Of a stretch of 64,000 bases of DNA, positions 8,439-16,652 are shown in pieces (position 1 is the stretch's first letter; each line of letters begins with the position of its first letter). The DNA lies in assembly GCA_023411575.1 (NCBI GenBank), contig JAEYOP010000016.1, forward strand, positions 372,001-436,000, written 5' to 3'. Both the position numbers and the translations under genes were made by a program. The notes under the pieces are model-generated. The model worked only from the letters and a program-made list of their open reading frames with translations, was not told the origin of the DNA and did no database searches. The stretch comes from Bacillota bacterium. GTDB lineage: Bacteria > Bacillota > Clostridia > Acetivibrionales > DTU013.

Positions 8439-9689
8439 TTAAAGCCTCCTTCTCCTTGACCTCAGCAGGGTGCTGACCACATCATCGATGATCACCATGC
8501 CCTGCATGACGGAGTGCTCGTCAACCACCGGTATGGCAAGAAGGCTGTATTTTGTGATGATTTCCGCCAGGGAGTTGATTTTGTCATGGTCATAGATAAA
8601 AATAATTTTGGTGTTCATGATTTCCTTCAACATGACCGACGGCTCCGAAATAACGATATCCCGGAGGGACACCGTCGCCACAAGCCTTTCCTCGTCGTCC
8701 AGCACATACAGGTAATAGATGGACTCGGATTCCGGCCTCAGTCTGCGCAGCTCTTCCAGGGTCTGTCCGACGGTCAGGTTTTCATTGAAGGAGATGTACT
8801 CGGTGGTCATGATGCTGCCGACTTCATTGTCGGGGTATTCCATGAGCTCCCGGATCTCGTCCGAAGTGATGCTCTCCATTTCATTGAGCAGCTCTTCCGC
8901 TTTCTCCTCCTGCATTTCGTCCAGGAGGTCCGCGGCCTCGTCGGCCGGCATCAGCTCGAGCACGTTGGCCGCCCTTTCCGTCGAAATGCTTTCGATGATG
9001 CTGATCTGCGCATCCGTTTCCAGTTCTTCCAATACGTCCGCCGCCTGTTCCTCATCGAGGGACGAGAAGATGGCCACCTGCGCGTTGCGGTCGAGGTCCT
9101 CGATGATGTCGGCAAGATCGGAAGGGTGCATGGTCAGCAGCTTGGAATGCTCTTTTGCCAGCTTGATGCCGGCATGGGAGAATTCCACCGCGGCCACCTC
9201 GTCCCAGAGGATCAGGTTCCCAGGAATGCTCAGCCCGAAGGGCTTCAGAAGACCCTTCAGCGGCTTTGCCACCCCCAGCCTTCTCAGCAGGCCTTCCAGG
9301 CCCACATCGACGGCGACCACATAAACCCCGTTGGACAGGACGGCCAGCCGGATATCGTTGACCCTTACCACCTTTCGTCCGTCTATGTCAACCAACTGCT
9401 TATCCATTACGTTTTTCGCCAGAAGCTGCATGTTTTCGGGGAGCTCGCCTGTTTCCACCGCTTCGCTGCAAACCACCACATACTGGCCGTTCTTTTTTTC
9501 GATCTTCAGCTTTGAAAAATCCAGCGTCCGGGTTCCATGGCTGTTTCTGACAACCGCCGCTTCCACTTTCGGACGGACGCTGTTCATATCCACAACAAAA
9601 TCCCGTATTTTACCCAGGACGCCCTGTCCCGGACCGACCACCCTGGATCCGAGCACGCGGCTGAGGTAAAAGGTAGAGAGAGTATTCAT
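8439..9689 (-). CDS. PRC-barrel / MgtE N-domain / tandem CBS protein, putative Mg2+ sensor partner of the transporter
   Basis: A 416-residue soluble protein starting MNTLSTFYLSRVLGSRVV behind a GGAGGTGATC ribosome binding site. Residues about 1-180 form one or two PRC-barrel-like modules (RVVGPGQGVLGKIRDFVVD, KVVRVNDIRLAVLSNGVYVV). About 200-285 is an MgtE_N superhelical domain (LLTMHPSDLADIIEDLDRNAQ, then repeated ADVLEELETD, ANVLELMPADEAADLLDEM units). About 290-415 is a CBS pair (VGSIMTTEYISF; IPVVDEHSVMQGMVIIDDV). The channel part of MgtE is missing. In MgtE the N and CBS domains bind Mg2+ and gate the pore. Here the same module is a separate protein, co-transcribed 63 bp ahead of the transporter, so it likely senses Mg2+ for it (inference). 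Confidence 0.88.
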   Translation of the reverse strand: MNTLSTFYLSRVLGSRVVGPGQGVLGKIRDFVVDMNSVRPKVEAAVVRNSHGTRTLDFSKLKIEKKNGQYVVVCSEAVETGELPENMQLLAKNVMDKQLVDIDGRKVVRVNDIRLAVLSNGVYVVAVDVGLEGLLRRLGVAKPLKGLLKPFGLSIPGNLILWDEVAAVEFSHAGIKLAKEHSKLLTMHPSDLADIIEDLDRNAQVAIFSSLDEEQAADVLEELETDAQISIIESISTERAANVLELMPADEAADLLDEMQEEKAEELLNEMESITSDEIRELMEYPDNEVGSIMTTEYISFNENLTVGQTLEELRRLRPESESIYYLYVLDDEERLVATVSLRDIVISEPSVMLKEIMNTKIIFIYDHDKINSLAEIITKYSLLAIPVVDEHSVMQGMVIIDDVVSTLLRSRRRRL

Positions 9690-9730
9690 GAGATCACCTC
9701 CGGTTCTATATATCAAACTCTCGGGGATAA

Positions 9731-9764
9731 ATTAAAAGGAGCCGTCAACGAAAGACATGCTCCT
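9731..9764 (-). terminator. Attenuator terminator of the M-box leader
   Basis: On the minus strand AGGAGC and GCTCCT pair, with an inner GTC/GAC extension, and are followed by a TTTT tract. It sits between the M-box core and the first gene of the operon, the position expected for a riboswitch-controlled terminator. Confidence 0.75.
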
Positions 9765-9784
9765 AAAAAATGCACTGGCACTTA

Positions 9785-9945
9785 CCTTCGTTGAGCTTTG
9801 GCACTATACAGCGTCGAGTATATTTTCACCCCAGCTACATTAAGTAAAACCTTAATCCGGTAGTACCTGTTGACCCATTGGCGTCTTTCGACATTTCCGG
9901 GCAGTAGCGTTTATCTGTATAGGAGCCTCACCTAACATAAGTTAT
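9785..9945 (-). ncRNA. M-box (ykoK leader) magnesium riboswitch
   Basis: The minus strand reads as a full M-box. In order it has the 5' P1 strand with TTAGGTGAGGCTCC, CTATACAGATA, GCTACTGCCCGGAAATGTC, the GAAAGACGCCAATGGGTCAA core, ACAGGTACTACCGGATTAAG, ACTTAATGTAGCTGGGG, and the 3' part GCTGTATAGTGCCAAAGCTC followed by AACGAAGG. These are the highly conserved blocks of the class. Mg2+ binding folds the aptamer and favours the downstream terminator, so the operon is on when Mg2+ is scarce. It controls the MgtE-N/CBS protein and Nramp-related transporter. Confidence 0.96.
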
Positions 9946-9948
9946 TCA

Positions 9949-9954
9949 ATTATA
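9949..9954 (-). promoter_or_regulatory. Promoter -10 element for the M-box operon
   Basis: A consensus TATAAT on the minus strand lies 4-9 bp upstream of the M-box 5' end, the expected distance for a transcription start at the aptamer. The -35 element is poor: a GACAAA-like hexamer at 19 bp spacing. Confidence 0.55.
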
Positions 9955-10092
9955 CAATCATATTACTACTGATTTTGTCCGTTTGCAACTATATTATGCA
10001 AATTTTTTAAGGTTTTTGGGGGTTATTTCACGTTTATTAACAATACCGTCCATTTGCTCCTATTATTGACCCTTTTCATGAAAGGGCGGGTT

Positions 10093-10159
10093 AAAAAAAC
10101 TTCCGCTTCTTTTTTGAGGAATGCTATTCGCGGCACCCTTCGAAAAAGATAGCGGAAGT
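10093..10159 (-). terminator. Terminator of the chemoreceptor gene
   Basis: On the minus strand ACTTCCGCT pairs perfectly with AGCGGAAGT across a roughly 43-nt loop and is followed by seven T. It lies 32 bp after the methyl-accepting protein stop codon. The rest of the 9965-10190 interval shows no gene. Confidence 0.7.
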
Positions 10160-10190
10160 TCTGTTTTAACGAGCCCTGAAAACTTCCTGT

Positions 10191-12230
10191 TTATACTGTA
10201 AACTTTGATACAAGTTGGCTCAGCTTATCCGCGCTATGCTGCGATTTATCGACCTGGGCCACCACTTCGGCGGATTTGGTGACGATTTCCGTGGACCTTC
10301 CGGCTATGTTGCCTGTCCCGTCCGCGCCTTCGTTGGTGGCTTCCGTGATCTCGTTGATCGCCTTGATCATGTTCTGGATGGACGCAAGCAGCTCCTCCGA
10401 GGTCGCGCTGAAGTCCATGGTCATACTGTTGACCGACGACGCGTCTTCATTGTATTGCTCCGTGGCATGCAGCATCTGCCTGTAGTCTTCCTCCACATCC
10501 TTGGACACAAAGCGCAGCAGGTCGTTGGAGGTGGACGCCAGATTTTCAACCGAGGAGATGACCGTTTTAATCACCTGCTGGATCTGGGTAACGGCTGTTT
10601 TCGAATCCTCCGCCAGCTTCCGGATCTCCTCGGCTACTACGGCGAAGCCCTTCCCGGATTCTCCCGCCCTTGCGGCCTCTATCGCGGCATTCAGCGCAAG
10701 AAGATTGGTCTGTGCGGTGATCTGCATGATCGTATCGGACAGCGTATTGATCTGCTCGACGGATTTGGATTCTTCGAGGGCCTTGTTCAGCTTTTCGCTG
10801 GTATTGCTGAGAACGTTCCTTGCGTTTTTCTGCGATTCTCCAAAGCTCCTGCTGAGCTCCGTCGCCCTCCGGCTGATGGCCGAAGCCGTAAACGCGCCTT
10901 CCTGCGCCCTGGAGGCGATGGACTCGACGGCTGTTTCGATCTCCTGGGACGTGGCGTTCATTTCCTGGGTGGAAGCGGCCGTCTCCTCCATTCCGGCGGA
11001 TAATTCCTCCGTCGTGGCGGAAACCTCCTGGATTCCGTTGTTCAGCTCTCCGATGTTCACCAGAACGGCATCCACCGTACTCATTACCTCCTGGGATTCC
11101 GTCCGGACGCCCTTGATGACGGTATGGAATTCCTGTTTGAGATGGAGAATGGATCTTGCGATGCTTCCAATCTCATTGGACTGCCTGGCGGCTTTTTTGA
11201 TCTGGTCCGTTTCTTCCGCGGTCAAATCCAGTGCGGCCATTTTCCCGACCATGCCGGTCAGCGCCAGGATCGGCCGGGATATCCAGATGGCGATGCCTGC
11301 TGCTACAAGAACGGCAATAAAAAGAAAGATAGTGGCAAAAACAATTGCCGAGACCTGCAAAGAGGTCATCTTTGAAAGCACAACTGTTTCCGGAGCCGTT
11401 ACACCGATGGACCAGCCTGTTCCGGGCACCGGCGCAAATCCCATCATTTTTTGAAGCTGCTTTCCGCTACCGTCCACATAGGTATAGGAGGCAACCCCGG
11501 TTTCCCCCGCAATCATCTTGCTTTCGGCGTCGACAAGCCCTTTGAGAAAGGGCTTCTTCTTTACATTTTCAAAATCGTTGTCCTCTTGAAGAACAAGGTC
11601 ATAATTCGCATGGGCTATTTTTACACCCTTGCTGTTGAGCATAAAAGCATATCCGTCGCCCGAGTAATTTATACTGTTTGTAATATCACTGAGCAGCTTT
11701 GCGTCAAAAGTGGCAGTTAAAACGCCGGTCACAGTATTCCCGTTTTTTATGGGAGCGGCCACTGTTACCGACACATTGCCGTTCTTCCCGGGGACTGGAT
11801 CCGACGCGTTTGCTTTTCCGCCCGCCGCGGTTTTAAAATAGTCCTGTCCGCTCAGGTCAAGCGTCGTGCCGTCCATCGCCGTTCCCTTGCCGTTCGTATC
11901 CGCGACCGCCATGCTGATATATCCGTTTCTTGCTGTCTGTGCTTTTAAAACCGCCATTTTTTCATCCATTGTCCCGGTTTCCGACATTTCGTCCATACCG
12001 GCGACTGTCTCCGCGACCGCCATATACTTCTGCAGCACATTGCCCATGATAACTCCGCCATGCTTGGCATGTGCGATTAATGCCTCATCAATGCTTTGGC
12101 TTACAATTTTTCCCGACATCATGTAAAGGCTGGTGCCCAGGCCGATACAAACAACAAATGTCATAATGCTGATCACAAGAACAAGCTGCATACGAAGACT
12201 GCGTTTCTTTTCACTTTTCGGATTTGCCAT
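10191..12230 (-). CDS. Methyl-accepting chemotaxis protein with dCache sensor
   Basis: A 679-residue transmembrane chemoreceptor. TM1 is about residues 15-36. An extracellular double Cache domain spans about 40-285 (SGQDYFKTAAGGKANASDP, TGWSIGVTAPE), TM2 about 290-313, then HAMP (ISRPILALTGMVGKMAALDL). The cytoplasmic signalling domain is about 400-679, with the hairpin tip QTNLLALNAAIEAARAGE and GKGFAVVAEEIRKLAEDS. It signals to CheA/CheW, which are not in the window. The start is 40 bp after the stop of the dCache-GGDEF-EAL gene, so the two are probably co-transcribed. The sensor domains are clearly related in sequence, suggesting the two outputs (motility and c-di-GMP) read similar ligands. 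The ligand is unknown. Confidence 0.93.
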   Translation of the reverse strand: MANPKSEKKRSLRMQLVLVISIMTFVVCIGLGTSLYMMSGKIVSQSIDEALIAHAKHGGVIMGNVLQKYMAVAETVAGMDEMSETGTMDEKMAVLKAQTARNGYISMAVADTNGKGTAMDGTTLDLSGQDYFKTAAGGKANASDPVPGKNGNVSVTVAAPIKNGNTVTGVLTATFDAKLLSDITNSINYSGDGYAFMLNSKGVKIAHANYDLVLQEDNDFENVKKKPFLKGLVDAESKMIAGETGVASYTYVDGSGKQLQKMMGFAPVPGTGWSIGVTAPETVVLSKMTSLQVSAIVFATIFLFIAVLVAAGIAIWISRPILALTGMVGKMAALDLTAEETDQIKKAARQSNEIGSIARSILHLKQEFHTVIKGVRTESQEVMSTVDAVLVNIGELNNGIQEVSATTEELSAGMEETAASTQEMNATSQEIETAVESIASRAQEGAFTASAISRRATELSRSFGESQKNARNVLSNTSEKLNKALEESKSVEQINTLSDTIMQITAQTNLLALNAAIEAARAGESGKGFAVVAEEIRKLAEDSKTAVTQIQQVIKTVISSVENLASTSNDLLRFVSKDVEEDYRQMLHATEQYNEDASSVNSMTMDFSATSEELLASIQNMIKAINEITEATNEGADGTGNIAGRSTEIVTKSAEVVAQVDKSQHSADKLSQLVSKFTV

Positions 12231-12269
12231 AAATTTTACTTCCTCTCTTAAAATGTAGCTAAATGTGGC

Positions 12270-15200
12270 TCATAATTGGAAAAGCATCCCGACATCCTTT
12301 TCAGGAATCGGCCGTGAGTAATAGTATCCCTGTACCCTGTCGCAATTGCACCGGATCAGGTACTCCATCTGCTCTTTCCTTTCAACCCCTTCTGCGATGA
12401 CCACCAGACCTCTCTGATGTCCGATATGAATGATGGAATCAATCATACTCTTACCCTCATTTTCGATGTCATCAACAAAACTTTTATCAATTTTAAGAGA
12501 ATTTATTGGTAATTGTTTTAGGTAGCTCAGCGAAGAGAAGCCCTTTCCGAAATCGTCGATGGAAATGTGGACGCCCAGCTCCTGCAATTCCGTGAGTTTC
12601 TGCAAATTCACCTCTACCATTTCCATCATCCTGGACTCGGTCAGCTCAAGCTCCAGGAGCCTCGGGTCAAGGCCGGTCTCTCTCAGCACCCCCCGGACCA
12701 TGCGGACAAAGTCCGCCTGCAGGAGCTGAATAATGGAAACGTTTACGGCGATTCCTATACTCGTGTGCATGGCGTCGTTCAATCGCTTGATAAAAGCGCA
12801 TGCCGTTTGCAGGACCCACCGGCCGATCGGCACGATAAGGCCGGTTTCCTCCGCGACACCGATGAATTCCAGCGGCGGGATCATGCCGGCGTGGGGCTCC
12901 ATCCACCGGATAAGGGCCTCAAAGCTGCTTATTTTGCCGTTTTCCAGATCGTACTGGGGTTGGTAGTGCAGAATGAACTCTCCATTTTCGATTGCCCTGC
13001 GCAAACCGTTTTCCATGTTGATGCGCTGAAGGAACTCGTCGTTCATGGATTTGTCGTAAATGGCGTAGGTGTGCTTTCCGTCCTTCTTGGCCCGGTACAT
13101 CGCCATATCCGAATTTTTCAGCATTTCCTCCAGTCCGGAGGCATGCTCGGGATAAATGCTGACGCCGCAGCTTACGGTGATATGGAAGTTGTTCCCGGAT
13201 ATCTCAAACGGTTCCCGGAAGATGTTCATAACCGCACGGATCCGGTCCTCAAGCTCCCTGTCCGTCATAAACCTCTTAATAAAGATCACAAATTCATCCG
13301 CTTCGAACCGGGAAACCAGCTCATTGTTTGTGATCCCTTCCTTGAGGCGTTTTCCGACCTCCACCAGCAGCAGGTCCCCGATGTGGTGGCTGAAGGAGTC
13401 CTTGACATACTTGAAATTATCAAGATCCAGATAAATAAGCGCGCACCGGCTGTTCCTGCCGTGCTGCCGGAATACGTTCTTGACTTCCTTATAAAAGGCG
13501 GCGCGATTCGGCAGGCCGGTAAGGGAATCCGAATAGGCCAGCTTCTGGATCATCTCCTCGTGTGTTTTTCGCTCGTCGATATCGGTGAGGGAACCCGCGG
13601 CGCGGATGATGTCGCTCTTGTGGTCGAATACGGCCTTGCCTTTCAGGATGAACCACCGGTATCCGCCATCGGCAAGCTTCAGCCGAACCTCGCACCACAG
13701 TGTCGGCTTCAGGCCGTTGCGGTACTCTATCGTGGCTTTCCTCGCCGGATCGCGGTCTTCCGGATGTACCAGGGAAACCAGGGTATCGTATGCCGTTTCC
13801 ATCTCGGAAGGCTTATAGCCTGTCATCTCATAGAATTTGTCCGAATAGAAGAGCTTGTCGTTCTGGGCATCCCAGTCCCAGATCGCGTCATTGGACCCCT
13901 CGATGACAAGCTGGTACCGGTTTTCACTGGTCTTCAGCTTTTCCTGGGTCTGCTTGAGCTCATTATAATTGTTCCGGAGGCCCTCTTCCTTCTCGGCCAG
14001 CTGCTCGTATACCGCGCTAAGCTCGTTAAAGCTCTCCTGCAGTTCATTCTGGCTTACTACCTTTTCCGTTATATCAAGACCCATGATTTCAATCAATCCG
14101 GTCTCCTTGTCGTTGGTCACGCTGCAATACAAATAAAGGGGTTCGAACCCGGTCCTTTTCAACGCCATATCCATACTGGCGCTGATGTTCTGCAGCAGGG
14201 AGCTGACGACCAGCTCCTTGAGCTTGTCGCTCTCATAGGGCGTCAGCAGCTCATGAATATTTTGTATTTCCTGTTCGCCTCTCCGGCTGAACTTGCTGAA
14301 AAGTTTTTCCGCGTACTTGTTTTTATCGACGATCCTTCCGTCCAGGTCGATGGCAACCACAATCAGATTGGTTACATCCGTAACCCTGGTCGAATTTTTC
14401 TCCTGCTTGGACAGGCTGATTTGCAGTGTTCTGGAACGGGTGGTGAGCCACGATATGGTAAAGGTGACCCCGAGGATCGTTAAGGCAAGGATGGCAAATA
14501 CAATACTCAGCAGCCCGAAGATTTCGCTTTCGGGCGAGGTGACCGCTATGGACCAGCCCGTGTCCCCGATAGGACAAAAGCCCATATACTTGCTGACGCC
14601 GTTATAGGAATATTTACCCGAGCCGCTTTGGCCGGAGATCATTTTCTTTTCCAATTCCACCAGCTTTTTGAGGCGGGGATTCGTCTTCACGTTTACAAAG
14701 TCATTGTCCCTGTTATATACGAGGCTTCTGTCCTGATGCGCTATCGTATTGCCCGCGCTGTCCAGGATGAAGGAGCTGCCCTTGCTGTTCAGCCGGATCT
14801 TGTCCGTCATCCGGCTGAGGATATCCGCGTCATAGGTGGCGTACAAAACGCCGTTGATTTTGCCGTTATCCGTAAGCGGTACGGCAAACACGATTACCAG
14901 GGACCCGTCCGCACGGCTCACGATCGGGTCCGACACGTTGGCCGCACCCTTTGCAGCCTTTTTAAAATATTCCCTGTCTTCTATATGTAAAAGAATTCCG
15001 TCGGTCGTTCGGGCATTCCCGCCCATATCCGCTATGCTGAGCCTTTTATAGCTGTCCAGCTCAAGCTGCTTTTCCAGCTCCGAAAGACGCTGCTCCATCG
15101 GCAGCTTCGGATTTTTGACGGTGGTGTTGGTCGAGATGGATTTCAGTTCGGACAGCCGTCCCTCCAGGTAGGTATCGATCGTTGTGGCGCCTTGTTCGGC

Positions 15201-15356
15201 AAACCGTATAAGAGATTCCTCCACATTCAGGATGAGGATCCTCGAGACGGCAAAATACATGACAAATCCGGCAAACAGCACAAACAGGGCCATTTGGACC
15301 GGATAGAACAAAGACGGATTCACTTTTCGAAAACCGGCTACTCTCAGACAAACCAC
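12270..15356 (-). CDS. dCache-PAS-PAS-GGDEF-EAL c-di-GMP signalling protein, degenerate GGDEF
   Basis: A 1028-residue membrane signalling protein. TM1 is about 20-40, extracellular dCache about 45-265 (REYFKKAAKGAANVSDP), TM2 about 281-306. PAS-like domains lie at about 325-440 and 490-605, the second with a PAC tail (AAGSLTDIDERK). GGDEF is about 615-780 and EAL about 790-1025. The cyclase motif reads FEADEF at about residues 683-688 instead of GGDEF, so both glycines are lost and cyclase activity is doubtful. The EAL domain looks intact: FEALIRW near 812, NVS, ELTESRMME, DDFGKGFSSLSYL, KIDKSFV. The likely role is a c-di-GMP phosphodiesterase gated by an extracellular ligand, perhaps with GTP binding at the dead cyclase site (inference). 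The GTG start at 15356 overlaps a GAGGTGG, and a CTG three codons later is possible. Confidence 0.92.
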   Translation of the reverse strand: MVCLRVAGFRKVNPSLFYPVQMALFVLFAGFVMYFAVSRILILNVEESLIRFAEQGATTIDTYLEGRLSELKSISTNTTVKNPKLPMEQRLSELEKQLELDSYKRLSIADMGGNARTTDGILLHIEDREYFKKAAKGAANVSDPIVSRADGSLVIVFAVPLTDNGKINGVLYATYDADILSRMTDKIRLNSKGSSFILDSAGNTIAHQDRSLVYNRDNDFVNVKTNPRLKKLVELEKKMISGQSGSGKYSYNGVSKYMGFCPIGDTGWSIAVTSPESEIFGLLSIVFAILALTILGVTFTISWLTTRSRTLQISLSKQEKNSTRVTDVTNLIVVAIDLDGRIVDKNKYAEKLFSKFSRRGEQEIQNIHELLTPYESDKLKELVVSSLLQNISASMDMALKRTGFEPLYLYCSVTNDKETGLIEIMGLDITEKVVSQNELQESFNELSAVYEQLAEKEEGLRNNYNELKQTQEKLKTSENRYQLVIEGSNDAIWDWDAQNDKLFYSDKFYEMTGYKPSEMETAYDTLVSLVHPEDRDPARKATIEYRNGLKPTLWCEVRLKLADGGYRWFILKGKAVFDHKSDIIRAAGSLTDIDERKTHEEMIQKLAYSDSLTGLPNRAAFYKEVKNVFRQHGRNSRCALIYLDLDNFKYVKDSFSHHIGDLLLVEVGKRLKEGITNNELVSRFEADEFVIFIKRFMTDRELEDRIRAVMNIFREPFEISGNNFHITVSCGVSIYPEHASGLEEMLKNSDMAMYRAKKDGKHTYAIYDKSMNDEFLQRINMENGLRRAIENGEFILHYQPQYDLENGKISSFEALIRWMEPHAGMIPPLEFIGVAEETGLIVPIGRWVLQTACAFIKRLNDAMHTSIGIAVNVSIIQLLQADFVRMVRGVLRETGLDPRLLELELTESRMMEMVEVNLQKLTELQELGVHISIDDFGKGFSSLSYLKQLPINSLKIDKSFVDDIENEGKSMIDSIIHIGHQRGLVVIAEGVERKEQMEYLIRCNCDRVQGYYYSRPIPEKDVGMLFQL

Positions 15357-15440
15357 CTCGCAAAAGACGTAAAGGCAATTTGCAGACGCGCGCAGCCTGC
15401 AAATCGCCCGGTAAAACTCAAGTCGGTCATAATGCGGTCA

Positions 15441-15680
15441 TTAAGCCTTCAGCTCTTTCATGCAGCTGGTGCAGATGTTCTTTCCCTTGTAGTTGATAAC
15501 ATCCTTCGCATCACCGCAGAAAATGCATGCAGGTTCATATTTCTTAAGGATTATACTGGCCCCTTCGGTAAAGATCTCAAGAGCATCCCTTTCAGCGATA
15601 TCCAGAGTACGCCTCAGTTCGATCGGCAATACCACTCTTCCCAGTTCGTCCACTTTTCTGACAATTCCTGTAGATTTCAT
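15441..15680 (-). CDS. AbrB/SpoVT-family transition-state regulator with zinc-ribbon tail
   Basis: A 79-residue protein beginning MKSTGIVRKVDELGRVVLPI, the swapped-hairpin AbrB DNA-binding domain (residues 1-50). The rest of the domain is ELRRTLDIAERDALEIFTEG. The C-terminus adds CIFCGD and ICTSC, a four-cysteine zinc-ribbon-like knuckle found in many clostridial AbrB homologues. The start is set by AGGGGGTG. It is a dimeric DNA-binding global regulator of the growth-to-sporulation transition in relatives. It is flanked by the receiver protein upstream and the GGDEF-EAL gene downstream, all on the minus strand with short gaps. Confidence 0.9.
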   Translation of the reverse strand: MKSTGIVRKVDELGRVVLPIELRRTLDIAERDALEIFTEGASIILKKYEPACIFCGDAKDVINYKGKNICTSCMKELKA

Positions 15681-15728
15681 TCGCTCACCCCCTTTCAATC
15701 GAAAAAATGATGCCATATGATTATCGGA

Positions 15729-16130
15729 TTAAAATTGTTTTTGGATCACTAGCTTTTTAATCAATTCCGGCAGTTCCGTGATTTTTTCCTTCGCCAGGTA
15801 GGAATTGCAGCCCTCCGTAAAAGCTGTCTTGAGTTCCTTTTCGCTGATATCCTCCGAGACGATGATAAAAGGGGTATCCGCACAGAGTTCGTTTCGCACC
15901 GCCAGGGCACCCAGGGCGTTGAAGCCGGGCATGACATTGTCGCTGAGAATGACATCCCACCTCCCCTCCCGGAGCTTCGCCTGAAGCGCCGCCCGGGTCG
16001 ATACTACTTTGCAGTTCACGTTCAAACCGTTTCTTTTCAGGGTCCTGATGGTTATATCCGCGAAGAATATGGAATCCTCAACGATCATCACATTCAGAAC
16101 GCTTCCATCATTCATGTCGTCATACACCAT
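15729..16130 (-). CDS. Stand-alone response regulator receiver domain
   Basis: A 133-residue CheY-like single domain with no output module. The acidic pocket is VMIVEDS, the phosphoacceptor Asp is in VILSDNVMPG, the switch position is FIIVSED and the conserved Lys is in YLAKEKI. It may be a CheY-type or relay protein for the neighbouring chemoreceptor and c-di-GMP sensor (context inference). Candidate starts differ by only a few codons; a later ATG at MNDGSV is possible. Confidence 0.85.
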   Translation of the reverse strand: MVYDDMNDGSVLNVMIVEDSIFFADITIRTLKRNGLNVNCKVVSTRAALQAKLREGRWDVILSDNVMPGFNALGALAVRNELCADTPFIIVSEDISEKELKTAFTEGCNSYLAKEKITELPELIKKLVIQKQF

Positions 16131-16159
16131 TCTTCCGATAAATTAAAGGCATTTGTTAT

Positions 16160-16192
16160 GGCGCAATGCAATAATGATTATTTCATTGCGCC
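16160..16192. repeat. Perfect 9-bp inverted repeat upstream of the receiver gene
   Basis: GGCGCAATG and CATTGCGCC flank a 15-bp AT-rich centre. It lies 30 bp upstream of the receiver ORF and has no T-run on either side, so an operator or leader hairpin is more likely than a terminator. The region 16131-16422 contains no gene that I can see. Confidence 0.5.
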
Positions 16193-16259
16193 TGAATAAA
16201 TAATACATTGTCTTTTTTAAGAGGTTAATGAAGTATTTCAAGTTTTTACCCGGAATAAT

Positions 16260-16320
16260 GTCAGTATTTTACTGACAAGCCACCCTATTCCTCTCCGGAA
16301 TGGGACGAAGCCATCCTATT
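16260..16320. repeat. Palindrome and 13-bp direct repeat upstream of the gdhA promoter
   Basis: GTCAGTA-TTT-TACTGAC is a perfect 7-bp palindrome (16260-16276). It is followed immediately by AAGCCACCCTATT (16277-16289) and again by AAGCCATCCTATT (16308-16320), a 13-bp direct repeat with one mismatch and 31-bp periodicity, about three helical turns. Between them is a bulged CCCTATTCC/GGAATGGG hairpin. It lies about 100 bp upstream of the gdhA -35 box. Possible regulator sites; the regulator is unknown. Confidence 0.4.
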
Positions 16321-16422
16321 ATAGAATGAAATTTCAAGATAACTTTCATTTTTGATCGGCCAAAACCATTTTTTGCATCAAATCTTGCAATTTTTATACG
16401 CCAACTCCTTCAAAAATGGTGC

Positions 16423-16452
16423 TTGACAAAACGTTGTACATAATATTATATT
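16423..16452 (+). promoter_or_regulatory. Promoter of glutamate dehydrogenase
   Basis: A perfect TTGACA (16423-16428) is followed by an AT-rich -10 region (TTATAT at 17 bp, TATATT at 18 bp). This predicts a leader of nearly 200 nt before the gdhA start at 16653. The leader contains a short TGTAAAG/CTTTACA hairpin but no riboswitch class that I recognise. Confidence 0.7.
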
Positions 16453-16652
16453 ATAAAGGTAGTTGCTTCATTTACATGGGTTTCCATGGTATACATCCAG
16501 AGAAAAAACGGGAAAACAGGACCTTCAAAATTTGAAAGAAAACTTTATGGAACCTGCATATTACATAATTTTTGCTTCGTGTTTCGCATACTACTTGTAA
16601 AGTGAAGAATCTCTTTACAGGAAAATATAATAATAAACTTGGAGGTATAAAT

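Noticed and set aside
12567..14483. Long plus-strand open frame of about 640 codons opposite the GGDEF-EAL gene
   Set aside because: It is the antisense shadow of a gene with clear domains. Its composition is His/Gln/Arg-rich, it has no recognisable fold and no ribosome binding site.
16270..16320. Possible c-di-GMP-I riboswitch (GGGACGAAGCC resembles the GGGACGCAAAGCC core)
   Set aside because: The upstream GGCAAACC strand and the tetraloop/receptor features of the class are absent, and the stretch is better explained as a direct repeat. No confident riboswitch call.
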